Below are positions 8,400-17,214 of a stretch of 64,000 nucleotides of DNA, piece by piece. The DNA comes from Salipiger sp. CCB-MM3. Its GTDB lineage: Bacteria > Pseudomonadota > Alphaproteobacteria > Rhodobacterales > Rhodobacteraceae. The stretch lies in contig NZ_CP014598.1 in assembly GCF_001687105.1 (NCBI RefSeq), forward strand, positions 124,001-188,000, written 5' to 3'. Both the position numbers and the translations under genes were made by a program. Position 1 is the first letter of the stretch; the number at the start of each line of letters is the position of its first letter. The notes under the pieces were generated by a model, which made no database searches, was not told the origin of the DNA, and worked only from the letters and a program-made list of their open reading frames with translations.

Positions 8400-8709
8400 G
8401 CGGCTCTCCTTGCCCCAATTCGTAAGCCAGCCCGACATGCGCAAGTGCCCGCGCTTTGCCCGGATCATCACATCCCGCGCGGAAACTGTTGCAATCATTT
8501 CGGGAAACGCTTGCAATTTCTCTATGTAACGTTGAACGTCCTTCCCCATGGTAAAGACGCATTTTTAGTATCGACTTAATACCCTAGGGTTCTACGGGCT
8601 GCGCAAAACTACCGCAAAAAGTGTATCGCCACCCAGAACCGCAGCAAGGCTAGGCACGACACCAGCTTGCGCCGGGCACCGCCCGCTGGGGACCGGGGGA
8701 GTGACGTAA
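8400..8709. promoter_or_regulatory. Divergent promoter region of the decarboxylase set and SARP regulator
   Basis: This 310-bp gap has no convincing gene. It is less GC-rich than its flanks near 8480-8600. Two direct copies of TTGCAAT (8489-8495 and 8511-8517) start 22 bp apart. A perfect palindrome ACCCTAGGGT lies at 8581-8590. SARP-family regulators bind direct heptamers spaced by whole helical turns, so these are the natural candidate sites for the regulator encoded at 8710. Confidence 0.5.
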
Positions 8710-11700
8710 GTGACGCAGGCCGTGTTGAGGTTGCTTGGGGGCTACGAGTTGCAGCTCGCAGACGGCACGCCTCTGCGGCTCACCTCGCGCAAATCCTTTG
8801 CCCTGCTCGCCATCCTCGCCCAGAGAGCCGACCGCGCCGTGCCGCGTGAAGAGATCGCCACCCTGCTTTGGGGCGACCGGGGCGAAGAACAGGCCCGCGC
8901 CAGCCTTCGGCAAGAGCTTTCGGTGCTGCGCCGCGCCCTGTCGCGCTATGGACTCGAATGCATCGAGGCCAGCAAGGAAGCGGTGCTGCTCGACTCGCGG
9001 CGCATCGAGATCGACACCCAAACCGCCGAGGCGCTGATCGCCAAGGCCACGCCCGCAGCCGCCGCCGAGCTTGCAGAGGTCTATCAGGGCGACTTTCTCT
9101 CCGGGCTCGACATCCGGTCGGAAGCCTTCGAGGACTGGCGCCGCCTCTACCGCGAACAGCTGCGCGACCGGGTGCTCGACACGCTGCATGAGGCGCTGCT
9201 CGACGATCCCGCCGAGCCCGACATCGCCCGCGCCCTGCTGCGCATCGACGAGACCCACGAAGAGGCGCACCGCGCGCTCATGCGGCACTTCTGGCAGACC
9301 GGGCGGCGCGGCGAGGCGCTGCAGCAGTACCAGCGCTGCCTCGACGCGCTGCGCCGCGAGCTCGACGCCGAGCCCGACCCCGACACGATCGATCTCTTCG
9401 AGGAGATCCGCGACACCACCGCCCCACCCGTCACCGGGCGCAGCACCGGCCCGCTGCGCCCCGGCGGCAGCGCCGTCCCCGAGCGGCGGCAACTGACCGT
9501 CGCGGTGCTGGGCTTTGCCCTGCCCGAAGACCTCGACCGCGACCCCGAGAGCCTGTCGGCGCTTCTGGCCGATTTCGCCGCGCATTGCCGCGATCACATC
9601 GGCGCCTATGGCGGCAAGATCATCGATCAGGCCGACGGCCGGATGATCGCGCTGTTTGGCCACCCTCGCGCGCATGAGGCGGATGCCGAGCGCGCGGTGA
9701 TGGCCGCCCTTGGCCTGCTGGAACAGCCCTTTCGCGATGCGCGCCGGCAGGCGCTGGCGCTGCGCGCCGGGCTTGCCATGGGCGAGACGCTGGTCGGTCA
9801 ACAAGGCACCGAGGGCGCGGTGGTCTCGGTCGCCGGGCCTGCGGTGATGACCGCCTCGCGCATCGAACTGCAGGCCGGTCCGGGGGAGACCCGCATCGCC
9901 GGGGCGATGCAGCACGCGCTGCGCGGGCAGTTCCGCCTGTCCCCGGTGGGCGATGCGGTCAGCGGCTCTCAGGTGCAACGAGTGCTGGGCGAAAGCCACC
10001 ATGCAGACCGTTTCTTCATCTCGGGCGCCACCCGGCAGTTGTCTCGGCTCACCGGGCGCGAGGAGGAATTGCACGAGATGCTGCGCCGCTGGCGCGCCGC
10101 GACCGAAGGCGAGACGCAGGTTATCGTGCTGCGCGGCGAGTCCGGCATCGGCAAATCCCGCCTGCTGTCGGACTTCAAGAAACGCGCGCTGACCGACGCG
10201 CCGCGCCTGCTGCAATTCTCCGGCTCGCCGCACCACCAGAAAAGCGTGCTCTTTCCGCTGGTTCAGCACCTGCAAGAGATGCTGGGCTTCGCCGATCTGC
10301 CCGACGACAGCAGCCGCCGCGCCCGCCTTCGGCACTGGCTCGAAAGGCGCCCCGGCCTTGATCTTGGGCAGGTCGAGCAGGTGCTTTCGACGCTTTTGGG
10401 CCTCTCTTCGGTGCCCGACGAGCGGCTGCGCGATCAGGACGCGCTGCTTTCGGCGATCACCGCGCTGCTGCGGCTGGCCGCCACCGAAGGCCGCCCGCTG
10501 CTGCTCATCGTGGAAGACATGCACTGGCTCGATCCCACCTCGCAGCTGCTGCTCGTCCGGCTTGCGCGCGAGCTAGAGGATCTGCCGCTGATGATGCTGG
10601 GCACCTCGCGTCAGGCCGAGGGCGTCGCCGTGCCAAAGCCGCCACGGATGCACAGCATCACGCTCGCCCGGCTCACCCCGCGCGAGGCGACCGCGCTGGT
10701 CCGTGACATCTGCCCCGAGACATGGCCCGAAAGCCGCATCGCCGAGATCGTCGCCCGTTCCGACGGTATCCCGCTTTATCTCGAGGAACTGGTCCACACC
10801 GCCGCCACCGGCGCCGACGGCAGCATCCCCGACAGCCTGCAGGCCTCGCTCACCGCACGGATCGACCGGCTCGACGGCGCGCGGCTGCTGTTGCAGCAGG
10901 CGGCGGTGATCGGACGGGTCTTTGACCGCGAGACGCTGGCCGCCCTCGCCGGACGCCGGGCCGAGGATCTCGACCCCACGCTGCGCGAGTTGCAAAAGCT
11001 TGATCTGGTCTACCGGCTCGGGCGCGCCGCCGACGTGCGCTATGAGTTCAAACACGCGCTGGTGCAGGAGCAGGCGCATCAGACCATTCTTCTGGCCGAG
11101 CGCGCGGCGCTGCACAGCCGCCTTGGCGATATCCTCGCCGCCGCCCCAGTGCCCGTCCCCGCCGAGCGCATCGCCCGGCATTTCGAACAGGGCGGCCGCC
11201 CGCGCGACGCCATCCCGCTGCTGGAAACCGCCGGCAAACAGGCGCTGCGCGTCGCCGCCCATACCGAGGCCGACGCCCATTTCGCGCGCGCCGCAGAGCT
11301 TGCCAGCAGCCTGCCCGCCTCCGAAGACGCCACCGCGCTGGAGCTGAAGCACCTGCTGCTGCGCGGCCCGCAACTGCTGGCCCTGCACGGCTTCGGTGCC
11401 CCCGCGATCGAGGCCAATTACGCCCGCGCCCTGAAGCTCGCCGACAGCACGCGCGAACGCGGTGAACTGGCGCATGTCTACTGGGGTCTATGGAGCTACT
11501 ACGTCGTGCGCGCCGACATCGCCACGGCGACCCGCATCGCCGAAAGCTACCTGACGCTCTGCCGCGAGCTTGGCGATACGGTGGGCGAGGTGGCGGCGAA
11601 TTATGCGCTGGGGGTCACGCAATATTACGCGGGCGACCTGCCCGAGGCGCTCGCCGCCTTCCGCGAGGCCGTCGCGCAGCACCGGCCCGGCCTGCATGAG

Positions 11701-12459
11701 GCGCAGATCGAGCGCTATGGGCTCGACCTTTCGGTCTGCGCCCGCAGTTATGAGTGCTGGCTGCACGCGCTCTGCGCCGCGCCCGAGGCCGCGCGGCAGG
11801 CCAGCGCCGGGGCGATCGCCGCCGCCGAAGCCCATGCGCATGATTTCTCGATGGCCTTCGCCCATGTCTTCACCGGGGTGATGCATCACTTCCTGCAGGC
11901 TCCGGGCCCCGCACTGCATCACGGCCAGATCGCCGAGCGACTCGCCGACCGGCACGGCTATGCGCAATGGCGCGCACAGGCCGAGATGGTGATCGGCTAC
12001 GCCCGCGACCAGCAGGGCGATCCCACCGGCGCGGCGCTGCTGACCAAGGGCACCGAGGCCTATCTGGCCACCGGCGCCCGCCTCGCCCTGCCCTACGCCC
12101 GCGCGTGGCAGGCCGAGATCGCGCTGCGCGGCGGCGACCGCGAGACGGCACAAAGCCTTCTGCAGCAGGCGCGCGAGATCACCGCTGCCAATGGCGAGCT
12201 TTATTTCGAGGCCGAGCTTTTGCGGCTGTCGGCGCGCTGCGGCGGCTATCCAGAACGTCTGCTCACCGGCGCGCTGACGGCCGCCCGCGACTCGGGCGCA
12301 GGGCTTTTGGAACTGCGCGCCGCCCGCGACATGGCCGCGCGTGGATTTGGCGATGCCGCTTTGCGCCGGGCGCTGCACGAACTTCCGGAACAAACAGCCG
12401 CGGGCGAGATCGCCGAAGCACAGCAGATACTGGCGACGCAGGACGCCGCCGAGCCCTAG
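8710..12459 (+). CDS. Large SARP/BTAD regulator with cyclase-like, NTPase and TPR-like parts
   Basis: A GTG start, with GGGGGAG about 8 nt upstream, gives 1249 residues. The N-terminus is an OmpR-like winged helix (LLGGYELQLADGTPLRLTSRKSFALLAILA) followed by a bacterial transcriptional activation domain (to about 240). Residues about 258-420 resemble a class III adenylate/guanylate cyclase domain, but the first metal-site region reads AVLGFALPEDL rather than the usual F-x-D, so catalysis is doubtful. An AAA/STAND-type ATPase follows, with Walker A GESGIGKS (near 477) and Walker B LLLIVEDMHWLD (near 600). From about 800 the chain is helical and TPR-like. Such proteins act as ligand-gated, ATP-dependent activators. 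Its position suggests that it controls the divergent decarboxylase/transglutaminase set. It converges with the MarR gene. Confidence 0.88.
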   Translation: MTQAVLRLLGGYELQLADGTPLRLTSRKSFALLAILAQRADRAVPREEIATLLWGDRGEEQARASLRQELSVLRRALSRYGLECIEASKEAVLLDSRRIEIDTQTAEALIAKATPAAAAELAEVYQGDFLSGLDIRSEAFEDWRRLYREQLRDRVLDTLHEALLDDPAEPDIARALLRIDETHEEAHRALMRHFWQTGRRGEALQQYQRCLDALRRELDAEPDPDTIDLFEEIRDTTAPPVTGRSTGPLRPGGSAVPERRQLTVAVLGFALPEDLDRDPESLSALLADFAAHCRDHIGAYGGKIIDQADGRMIALFGHPRAHEADAERAVMAALGLLEQPFRDARRQALALRAGLAMGETLVGQQGTEGAVVSVAGPAVMTASRIELQAGPGETRIAGAMQHALRGQFRLSPVGDAVSGSQVQRVLGESHHADRFFISGATRQLSRLTGREEELHEMLRRWRAATEGETQVIVLRGESGIGKSRLLSDFKKRALTDAPRLLQFSGSPHHQKSVLFPLVQHLQEMLGFADLPDDSSRRARLRHWLERRPGLDLGQVEQVLSTLLGLSSVPDERLRDQDALLSAITALLRLAATEGRPLLLIVEDMHWLDPTSQLLLVRLARELEDLPLMMLGTSRQAEGVAVPKPPRMHSITLARLTPREATALVRDICPETWPESRIAEIVARSDGIPLYLEELVHTAATGADGSIPDSLQASLTARIDRLDGARLLLQQAAVIGRVFDRETLAALAGRRAEDLDPTLRELQKLDLVYRLGRAADVRYEFKHALVQEQAHQTILLAERAALHSRLGDILAAAPVPVPAERIARHFEQGGRPRDAIPLLETAGKQALRVAAHTEADAHFARAAELASSLPASEDATALELKHLLLRGPQLLALHGFGAPAIEANYARALKLADSTRERGELAHVYWGLWSYYVVRADIATATRIAESYLTLCRELGDTVGEVAANYALGVTQYYAGDLPEALAAFREAVAQHRPGLHEAQIERYGLDLSVCARSYECWLHALCAAPEAARQASAGAIAAAEAHAHDFSMAFAHVFTGVMHHFLQAPGPALHHGQIAERLADRHGYAQWRAQAEMVIGYARDQQGDPTGAALLTKGTEAYLATGARLALPYARAWQAEIALRGGDRETAQSLLQQAREITAANGELYFEAELLRLSARCGGYPERLLTGALTAARDSGAGLLELRAARDMAARGFGDAALRRALHELPEQTAAGEIAEAQQILATQDAAEP

Positions 12460-12483
12460 CCTACGGCCCCGCTAAGTCTGCGC

Positions 12484-12984
12484 TTAGTGGCCTTCCTGAC
12501 GGATGTCGCGGATGGTCAGCACCGGCGAGGCGTCGATCTCATGCGCGTCCAGCATCGCCGCGACCCGCTCGAGCGACGCGACCAGCTGCGCCTGCTCCCA
12601 GTCCTGCAGCCCCTCGAAGCTTTTGACAAAGCGCTGCTGCAGCGCATCGGGCGACTGGCTCACCGCCTCGCGGCCCTTGTCCGAGATCACCACATCGGTC
12701 TGCCGCCGGTCCTTCACCGAGCGCTCGCGCCCAACCATGGCGCGTGCGACCAGCTTGTCGACCAGCGCCGTCACCGTCGCCTGACTGACGCCCATCTGGG
12801 TCGCCAGCGCCTTAGGCGTGGCCGCGCCATGGTCCTTCTTGGCAAGGATCTGCAGCACCCGCAGCTGCGCTGGGGTCAGGCCAGCGGCCTGCGCGAGCTT
12901 GCGCTCGTACAGTTCGGTCGCGCGCAGGATTCGGCGCAGGGCGATCAGGCTCTGATCGGTTCGGTCGGGAACGGGGTCGGACAT
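12484..12984 (-). CDS. ectR: MarR-family regulator, probable ectoine operon repressor
   Basis: MarR-type winged-helix protein of 166 residues. It has the helix-turn-helix MGVSQATVTALVDKLVARAMV and the wing RERSVKDRRQTDVVIS, followed by a long C-terminal helix. EctR (CosR) proteins of this family lie next to ectABC in many halotolerant bacteria and repress it at low salinity. Here it is divergent from ectA over about 215 bp, the usual place. The assignment to ectoine control rests on context. Confidence 0.85.
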   Translation of the reverse strand: MSDPVPDRTDQSLIALRRILRATELYERKLAQAAGLTPAQLRVLQILAKKDHGAATPKALATQMGVSQATVTALVDKLVARAMVGRERSVKDRRQTDVVISDKGREAVSQSPDALQQRFVKSFEGLQDWEQAQLVASLERVAAMLDAHEIDASPVLTIRDIRQEGH

Positions 12985-13199
12985 GGCAATCTTTTGGCAG
13001 CTTTCTGCCGAAGCTTCAATCTACGAAGCACTTGCCAGGGTCATTCGAAAGACTAAGGGGATTTGCTTCATAAAAACTTAGTACTTCAGAGGCTAAATGG
13101 CCTCAAAAGCCGCTATAAGCGTAAAAACTGCTTCGGTGGTTGAAACTTTATCGCTGTTCGATTAGTTAGATTGACGAACGAACCAGAGGACCCTGATCA
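12985..13199. promoter_or_regulatory. ectR-ectA divergent promoter with candidate operator
   Basis: This gap is clearly richer in A and T than its surroundings, as expected for a regulated promoter region. Near ectA, GTTCG (13156-13160) and CGAAC (13175-13179) form an inverted repeat around ATTAGTTAGATTGA. It lies 20 bp upstream of the ectA ATG, where a bound MarR repressor would block transcription. No exact EctR consensus was matched. Confidence 0.4.
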
Positions 13200-13736
13200 A
13201 TGCCGAAAGACATGACACAGCCTGAAACGCGCACTCCCGTGCTGCGTAAGCCCGAAGCAACGGACGGGGCTGCGATCTGGGATCTCGTGCGCGCGTGCAA
13301 GCCGCTGGACGAGAATTCGATGTACTGCAATCTCGTTCAGGCAGAGCACTTCCGCGATACCTGCGTGCTGGCCGAACTCGACGGCGAGCCGGTGGGTTGG
13401 ATTTCGGGTCACATGATCCCGAACCAAGACGCCTTCTTCGTCTGGCAGGTCGCCGTGAGCCCCAAGGCCCGCGGTCTCGGCCTTGGCCGCAAGATGCTGA
13501 CGCATCTGATCGAGCGTGAGGAATGCGCGGACGCAACTGAACTGAAGACGACGATCACCCGCGACAATGATGCGTCGTGGGGGCTGTTCCGCAGCTTCGC
13601 CCGCTCTATCGGCGGCGAGCTTTCGGACGAGCCGCACTACACGCGCGACGAGCACTTCGACGGCATGCACGCGACCGAACACATGGTCACGATCGAACTG
13701 CCGGAAGAGGAAGAGGCGCTGCGCGCCGCGGCCTGA
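13200..13736 (+). CDS. ectA: L-2,4-diaminobutyrate N-gamma-acetyltransferase
   Basis: GNAT-fold acetyltransferase of 178 residues that makes N-gamma-acetyl-2,4-diaminobutyrate from diaminobutyrate and acetyl-CoA, the second step of ectoine synthesis. The acetyl-CoA binding stretch is VAVSPKARGLGLGRKML (about 84-100). AWDLV-like, ENSMYCNLVQAEHFRDTC and VGWISGHMIP are typical EctA segments. AGAGGA lies about 8 nt before the ATG. It is the first gene of ectABC-ask; an ectD hydroxylase gene is not present in the window. Confidence 0.96.
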   Translation: MPKDMTQPETRTPVLRKPEATDGAAIWDLVRACKPLDENSMYCNLVQAEHFRDTCVLAELDGEPVGWISGHMIPNQDAFFVWQVAVSPKARGLGLGRKMLTHLIEREECADATELKTTITRDNDASWGLFRSFARSIGGELSDEPHYTRDEHFDGMHATEHMVTIELPEEEEALRAAA

Positions 13737-13797
13737 TCGCACCCCCTTACATCGCTACATCCTTATCTTTTCAAAGTTCCTAGAAAGGACTTCTGAT

Positions 13798-15087
13798 ATG
13801 CCGAAAGACACGTCTAACGGCCCGACTATTTACGCTCGCCGCGAATCCGAGGCACGTTCCTACTGCCGCTCCTTCCCGGTGAGCTTCACCTCTGCCAAGG
13901 GCTCGGAACTGACCGACGCCAACGGCAAGACCTACATCGACTTTCTGGCTGGCTGTTCCTCGCTGAACTACGGCCACAATGACGCCGACATGAAGGCGGC
14001 TCTGGTCGAGCACATCATGAGCGATGGCATTGCCCATGGCCTTGATATGCACACCGAGACCAAGGAAGCCTTCCTTGAGACCTTCGAGCGCCTGATCCTC
14101 GAGCCGCGTGGCATGGACCACAAGGTGATGATGGTCGGCCCGACCGGCACCAACGCCGTCGAGGCGGCGATGAAGCTCGCCCGCAAGGTCACCGGCCGCA
14201 CCAACATCGTGGCCTTCACCAACGGCTTCCACGGCATGACCGTGGGCGCGCTGGCGGCGACCGGCAACAAGGGCAAGCGCAACGGTGGCGGCATGCCGCT
14301 GCAGGGCGTGACCCATCTGCCCTATGAGGGCGCCTTCGGCCCCGATGTCGATACGCTGAAGCAGATCGAGATGATGCTCGAGAACCCCTCGTCGGGTCTC
14401 GACGCCCCCGCCGCCTTCCTCGTGGAGCCGGTGCAGGGTGAGGGTGGCCTCAACGCCGCCTCCGCCGAATGGCTGCGCGGCATCGCCCGCCTTGCCAAAA
14501 AGCACGGCGCGCTGCTCATCGCAGACGACATTCAGGCGGGCATCGGCCGCACCGGCACATTCTTCTCCTTCGAGGAGATGGGCATCGAGCCGGACCTCAT
14601 TCCGATGGCGAAATCGCTCTCGGGCTTCGGTCTGCCCTTTGCCGCGCTGCTGATGAAGCCGGAGCTGGACGTCTGGAAACCGGCCGAGCACAACGGCACG
14701 TTCCGGGGCAACACCCATGCCTTCGTGACCGCCCGCGTGGCGCTCGAGAAGTTCTGGGCCGATGGCAAGTTCCAAGCGGAACTGGCGACCAAGGCCAAGC
14801 TGATCGAAGACGAGCTGAACACCATCGCCGACATGATCCCCGGCGCGTACCTCAAGGGTCGCGGTCTGATGCGGGGCGTCGACGTCGGCTCGGGCGACCT
14901 GGCCGGTGACATCTGCGCCGAAGCCTTCAAGCGCGGTCTCATCATCGAGACCTCGGGCGCCGACGACGAAGTCGTCAAAGTGCTCGCGCCGCTGACCACC
15001 TCGGAAGAGACCTTCCGCAAGGGCTTCGAGATCCTACGCGACAGCACCGCCGCCTGCCTGAACAACCACAAGATTGCCGCGGAGTAA
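13798..15087 (+). CDS. ectB: L-2,4-diaminobutyrate transaminase
   Basis: Class III PLP aminotransferase of 429 residues that converts aspartate-semialdehyde to 2,4-diaminobutyrate with glutamate as amino donor. The PLP-binding Lys is near residue 272 in PMAKSLSGFGLP, and the LIADDIQAGIGRTG segment supplies the cofactor Asp. The ATG at 13798 follows AAAGGAC and gives the standard N-terminus; in-frame sequence further upstream overlaps ectA and is rejected. About 60 bp separates it from ectA. Confidence 0.96.
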   Translation: MPKDTSNGPTIYARRESEARSYCRSFPVSFTSAKGSELTDANGKTYIDFLAGCSSLNYGHNDADMKAALVEHIMSDGIAHGLDMHTETKEAFLETFERLILEPRGMDHKVMMVGPTGTNAVEAAMKLARKVTGRTNIVAFTNGFHGMTVGALAATGNKGKRNGGGMPLQGVTHLPYEGAFGPDVDTLKQIEMMLENPSSGLDAPAAFLVEPVQGEGGLNAASAEWLRGIARLAKKHGALLIADDIQAGIGRTGTFFSFEEMGIEPDLIPMAKSLSGFGLPFAALLMKPELDVWKPAEHNGTFRGNTHAFVTARVALEKFWADGKFQAELATKAKLIEDELNTIADMIPGAYLKGRGLMRGVDVGSGDLAGDICAEAFKRGLIIETSGADDEVVKVLAPLTTSEETFRKGFEILRDSTAACLNNHKIAAE

Positions 15088-15091
15088 CACC

Positions 15092-15484
15092 ATGATTGTA
15101 CGCGATTTCAACGAACTGAAGAAAACCGACAAGCACATTGCCGACGCGCGCTGGACCTCCACGCGCATGCTGCTGGCAGATGACGGCATGGGCTTTTCGT
15201 TCCACATCACCGTGCTCGAAGCAGGCTCGGAACACACGTTCCACTACAAGCACCACTTCGAAAGCGTCTACTGCATGAAGGGCAAGGGCTCGATCACCGA
15301 TATCGCCACCGGCGAGACCCATGAGATCAAGCCCGGCGTCATGTACGCTCTGAACCTGCACGACAAGCACATCCTGCGTGCGACCGAAGAGCTGCACATG
15401 GCCTGCTGCTTCAACCCGCCCGTCACCGGCACCGAGGTGCACCGCGAAGACGGGTCCTACGCACCGGCTGAGGAGACGGCGTAA
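15092..15484 (+). CDS. ectC: L-ectoine synthase
   Basis: Cupin-fold protein of 130 residues that closes N-gamma-acetyldiaminobutyrate to ectoine, a compatible solute. Cupin motifs are EAGSEHTFHYKHHFESVYCMKG and GVMYALNLHDKHILRA. The N-terminus MIVRDFNELKKTDKHI is typical. GGAG overlaps the ectB stop and serves the ATG at 15092, so translation is coupled. An in-frame ATG at 15074 inside ectB is rejected. Confidence 0.96.
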   Translation: MIVRDFNELKKTDKHIADARWTSTRMLLADDGMGFSFHITVLEAGSEHTFHYKHHFESVYCMKGKGSITDIATGETHEIKPGVMYALNLHDKHILRATEELHMACCFNPPVTGTEVHREDGSYAPAEETA

Positions 15485-15487
15485 GCC

Positions 15488-16912
15488 ATGACCCATACCG
15501 TTGAGAAAATCGGCGGGACGAGCATGTCCCGCCTGAACGAACTGCGCGACACGCTGCTGATCGGCGGCCGCGAGGGCGAAGATCTCTACGGTCGCATCTT
15601 CGTGGTCTCCGCCTTCGGCGGCATCACCGACCTGCTGCTCGAACACAAGAAGTCGGGGCAACCCGGCGTCTACGGGCAGTTCGCCAACGCCCATTCCGGC
15701 CACGGCTGGCACGACGCGCTGACCGAAGTGTCGAAGGCGATGATCGAGGCCCATGAAGCGGTTCTCGATCACCCCGGCGACGTCGAACAGGCGACCGATT
15801 TTGTGCGCAACCGTATCGAAGGCGCGCGCAATTGCCTGATCGACCTGCAGCGGCTGTGCTCCTACGGGCACTTCCAGCTGTCCGAGCATATGTTGCAGAT
15901 CCGCGAGCTGCTGTCGGGCCTCGGCGAGGCGCATTCAGCCTATGTCACCGTGCTGATGCTCCAGCGCGCCGGTGTGAACGCCCGCAACGTCGATCTTTCG
16001 GGATGGCGCGATGATGGCCACTACACCCTCGAAGAGCGCATCACCAAGGCGCTCGAAGGGGTCGATCCGGCCAGCGAAATGCCCATCGTCACCGGCTATG
16101 CCCAGTGCACCGAAGGGCTGATGCGCGAGTTCGACCGTGGCTATTCCGAGGTGACCTTCTCGAAGCTGGCGGCACTGACGTCGGCGCGCGAGGCGATCAT
16201 CCACAAGGAATTCCACCTCAGCTCGGCTGACCCCAAGCTGGTGGGCGCGGAAAATGTCCGCAAGCTGGGCCGCACCAACTACGACGTGGCCGACCAGCTG
16301 TCGAACATGGGCATGGAGGCGATCCACCCCAAGGCGGCGAAAACTCTGCGTCAGGCGCAGGTGCCGCTGCGCGTCACCAACGCGTTCGAGCCGGGCGATC
16401 CGGGCACGCTGATCGACGACCAGCCGGCCGAAGAAGCCGCGGTCGAGATCGTCACCGGCCTCGATATCGTTGCGCTGGAGGTGTTCGAACAGGACATGGT
16501 TGGCGTGAAAGGCTATGACGCCGCGATCCTCGACGTGCTGACCCGTCACGATGTGCGCATCGTGTCGAAAGTGTCGAACGCCAATACGATCACCCACTAT
16601 CTGGACAGCTCGCTGAAGACGATGCGCCGGGTGGAAAAGGATCTGGCGGAGCTCTATCCGCAGGCAAAGATCAGCTCGCGCACGCTTGCGATGGCCTCGG
16701 TCATCGGTCGCGACCTGAAGGGCCTGTCGGTGTTGACCCGCGGCCTGCAGGCGATCGCCGAAGCCGGCTACGAGTCGATCGGCGCCACGCAGGGCCCGCG
16801 CAACGTCGACGTGCAGTACATCCTTGAACGCGACGACCTCGACCCGGTCATCGCCGCGCTGCACGGCGCCTTCGTGACACCGCAGGCGAAGAAGCTGAAA
16901 TCGGCCGCCTGA
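15488..16912 (+). CDS. ask: Ectoine-associated aspartokinase
   Basis: Aspartate kinase of 474 residues that phosphorylates L-aspartate, the entry step to aspartate-semialdehyde. It starts with EKIGGTSMSR, the kinase Lys/Gly motif of the family, and ends in ACT-like regulatory repeats (for example GVKGYDAAILDVLTRHDVRIVSKVSNANTIT). The ask_ect form fused to ectoine operons is a distinct clade, thought to escape the feedback inhibition of housekeeping enzymes. The gene starts 3 bp after ectC and is followed by a strong terminator. Confidence 0.93.
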   Translation: MTHTVEKIGGTSMSRLNELRDTLLIGGREGEDLYGRIFVVSAFGGITDLLLEHKKSGQPGVYGQFANAHSGHGWHDALTEVSKAMIEAHEAVLDHPGDVEQATDFVRNRIEGARNCLIDLQRLCSYGHFQLSEHMLQIRELLSGLGEAHSAYVTVLMLQRAGVNARNVDLSGWRDDGHYTLEERITKALEGVDPASEMPIVTGYAQCTEGLMREFDRGYSEVTFSKLAALTSAREAIIHKEFHLSSADPKLVGAENVRKLGRTNYDVADQLSNMGMEAIHPKAAKTLRQAQVPLRVTNAFEPGDPGTLIDDQPAEEAAVEIVTGLDIVALEVFEQDMVGVKGYDAAILDVLTRHDVRIVSKVSNANTITHYLDSSLKTMRRVEKDLAELYPQAKISSRTLAMASVIGRDLKGLSVLTRGLQAIAEAGYESIGATQGPRNVDVQYILERDDLDPVIAALHGAFVTPQAKKLKSAA

Positions 16913-16949
16913 GCCTGCGCGGTCCGACAGGGACCATTCGACCAACTGA

Positions 16950-16975
16950 GGGCGGCCTTCGGGCTGCCCTTTTTT
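16950..16975 (+). terminator. Rho-independent terminator of the ectoine operon
   Basis: An 8-bp GC stem (16950-16957 with 16962-16969, one G-U pair) closes on a TTCG tetraloop within C-TTCG-G, and six T follow. It lies 37 bp after the ask stop codon. Confidence 0.9.
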
Positions 16976-17043
16976 ACCCCAAGCCCCGACGTCCTCGACC
17001 GTGGCCCCGACCGCGCGCCAGACCGCAAACCAGACCGCGCCCC

Positions 17044-17088
17044 AAGTCTCTTACGAAGAGACTTGCAAAAGTCTTCCAAGACTTTTGC
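17044..17088 (+). repeat. Two adjoining perfect hairpins upstream of nspC
   Basis: AAGTCTCTT-ACG-AAGAGACTT (17044-17064) is followed without a gap by GCAAAAGTCTT-CC-AAGACTTTTGC (17065-17088). Both stems are perfect, and the arms share AAGTCTT. They lie about 125 bp before the nspC start and after the ectoine terminator. Possible roles are a leader attenuator, an operator for a dimeric regulator, or a second terminator. Alternative pairing between the two hairpins is possible because the arms are related. Confidence 0.65.
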
Positions 17089-17214
17089 CGCCGCGCTCCC
17101 ATGCCGTCATCCCCCTGCCATATGCCGCAGGGCATTGTTCTCGCCAGATTTGCACTATAGTGGGACGGGTTCTTGCCGTTTCTTCCCCGTGTTTCGCTGT
17201 CCGGAGGTGACCAG

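Noticed and set aside
8400..8549. N-terminal extension of the transglutaminase-like gene to 8549
   Set aside because: No ribosome-binding site, less GC-rich promoter-like composition, and a GTG at 8399 with AAGGAG at good distance.
8650..10524. A 624-codon open frame on the minus strand under the SARP regulator
   Set aside because: Composition is typical antisense of a GC-rich gene; no motif was found, while the plus frame has clear domains.
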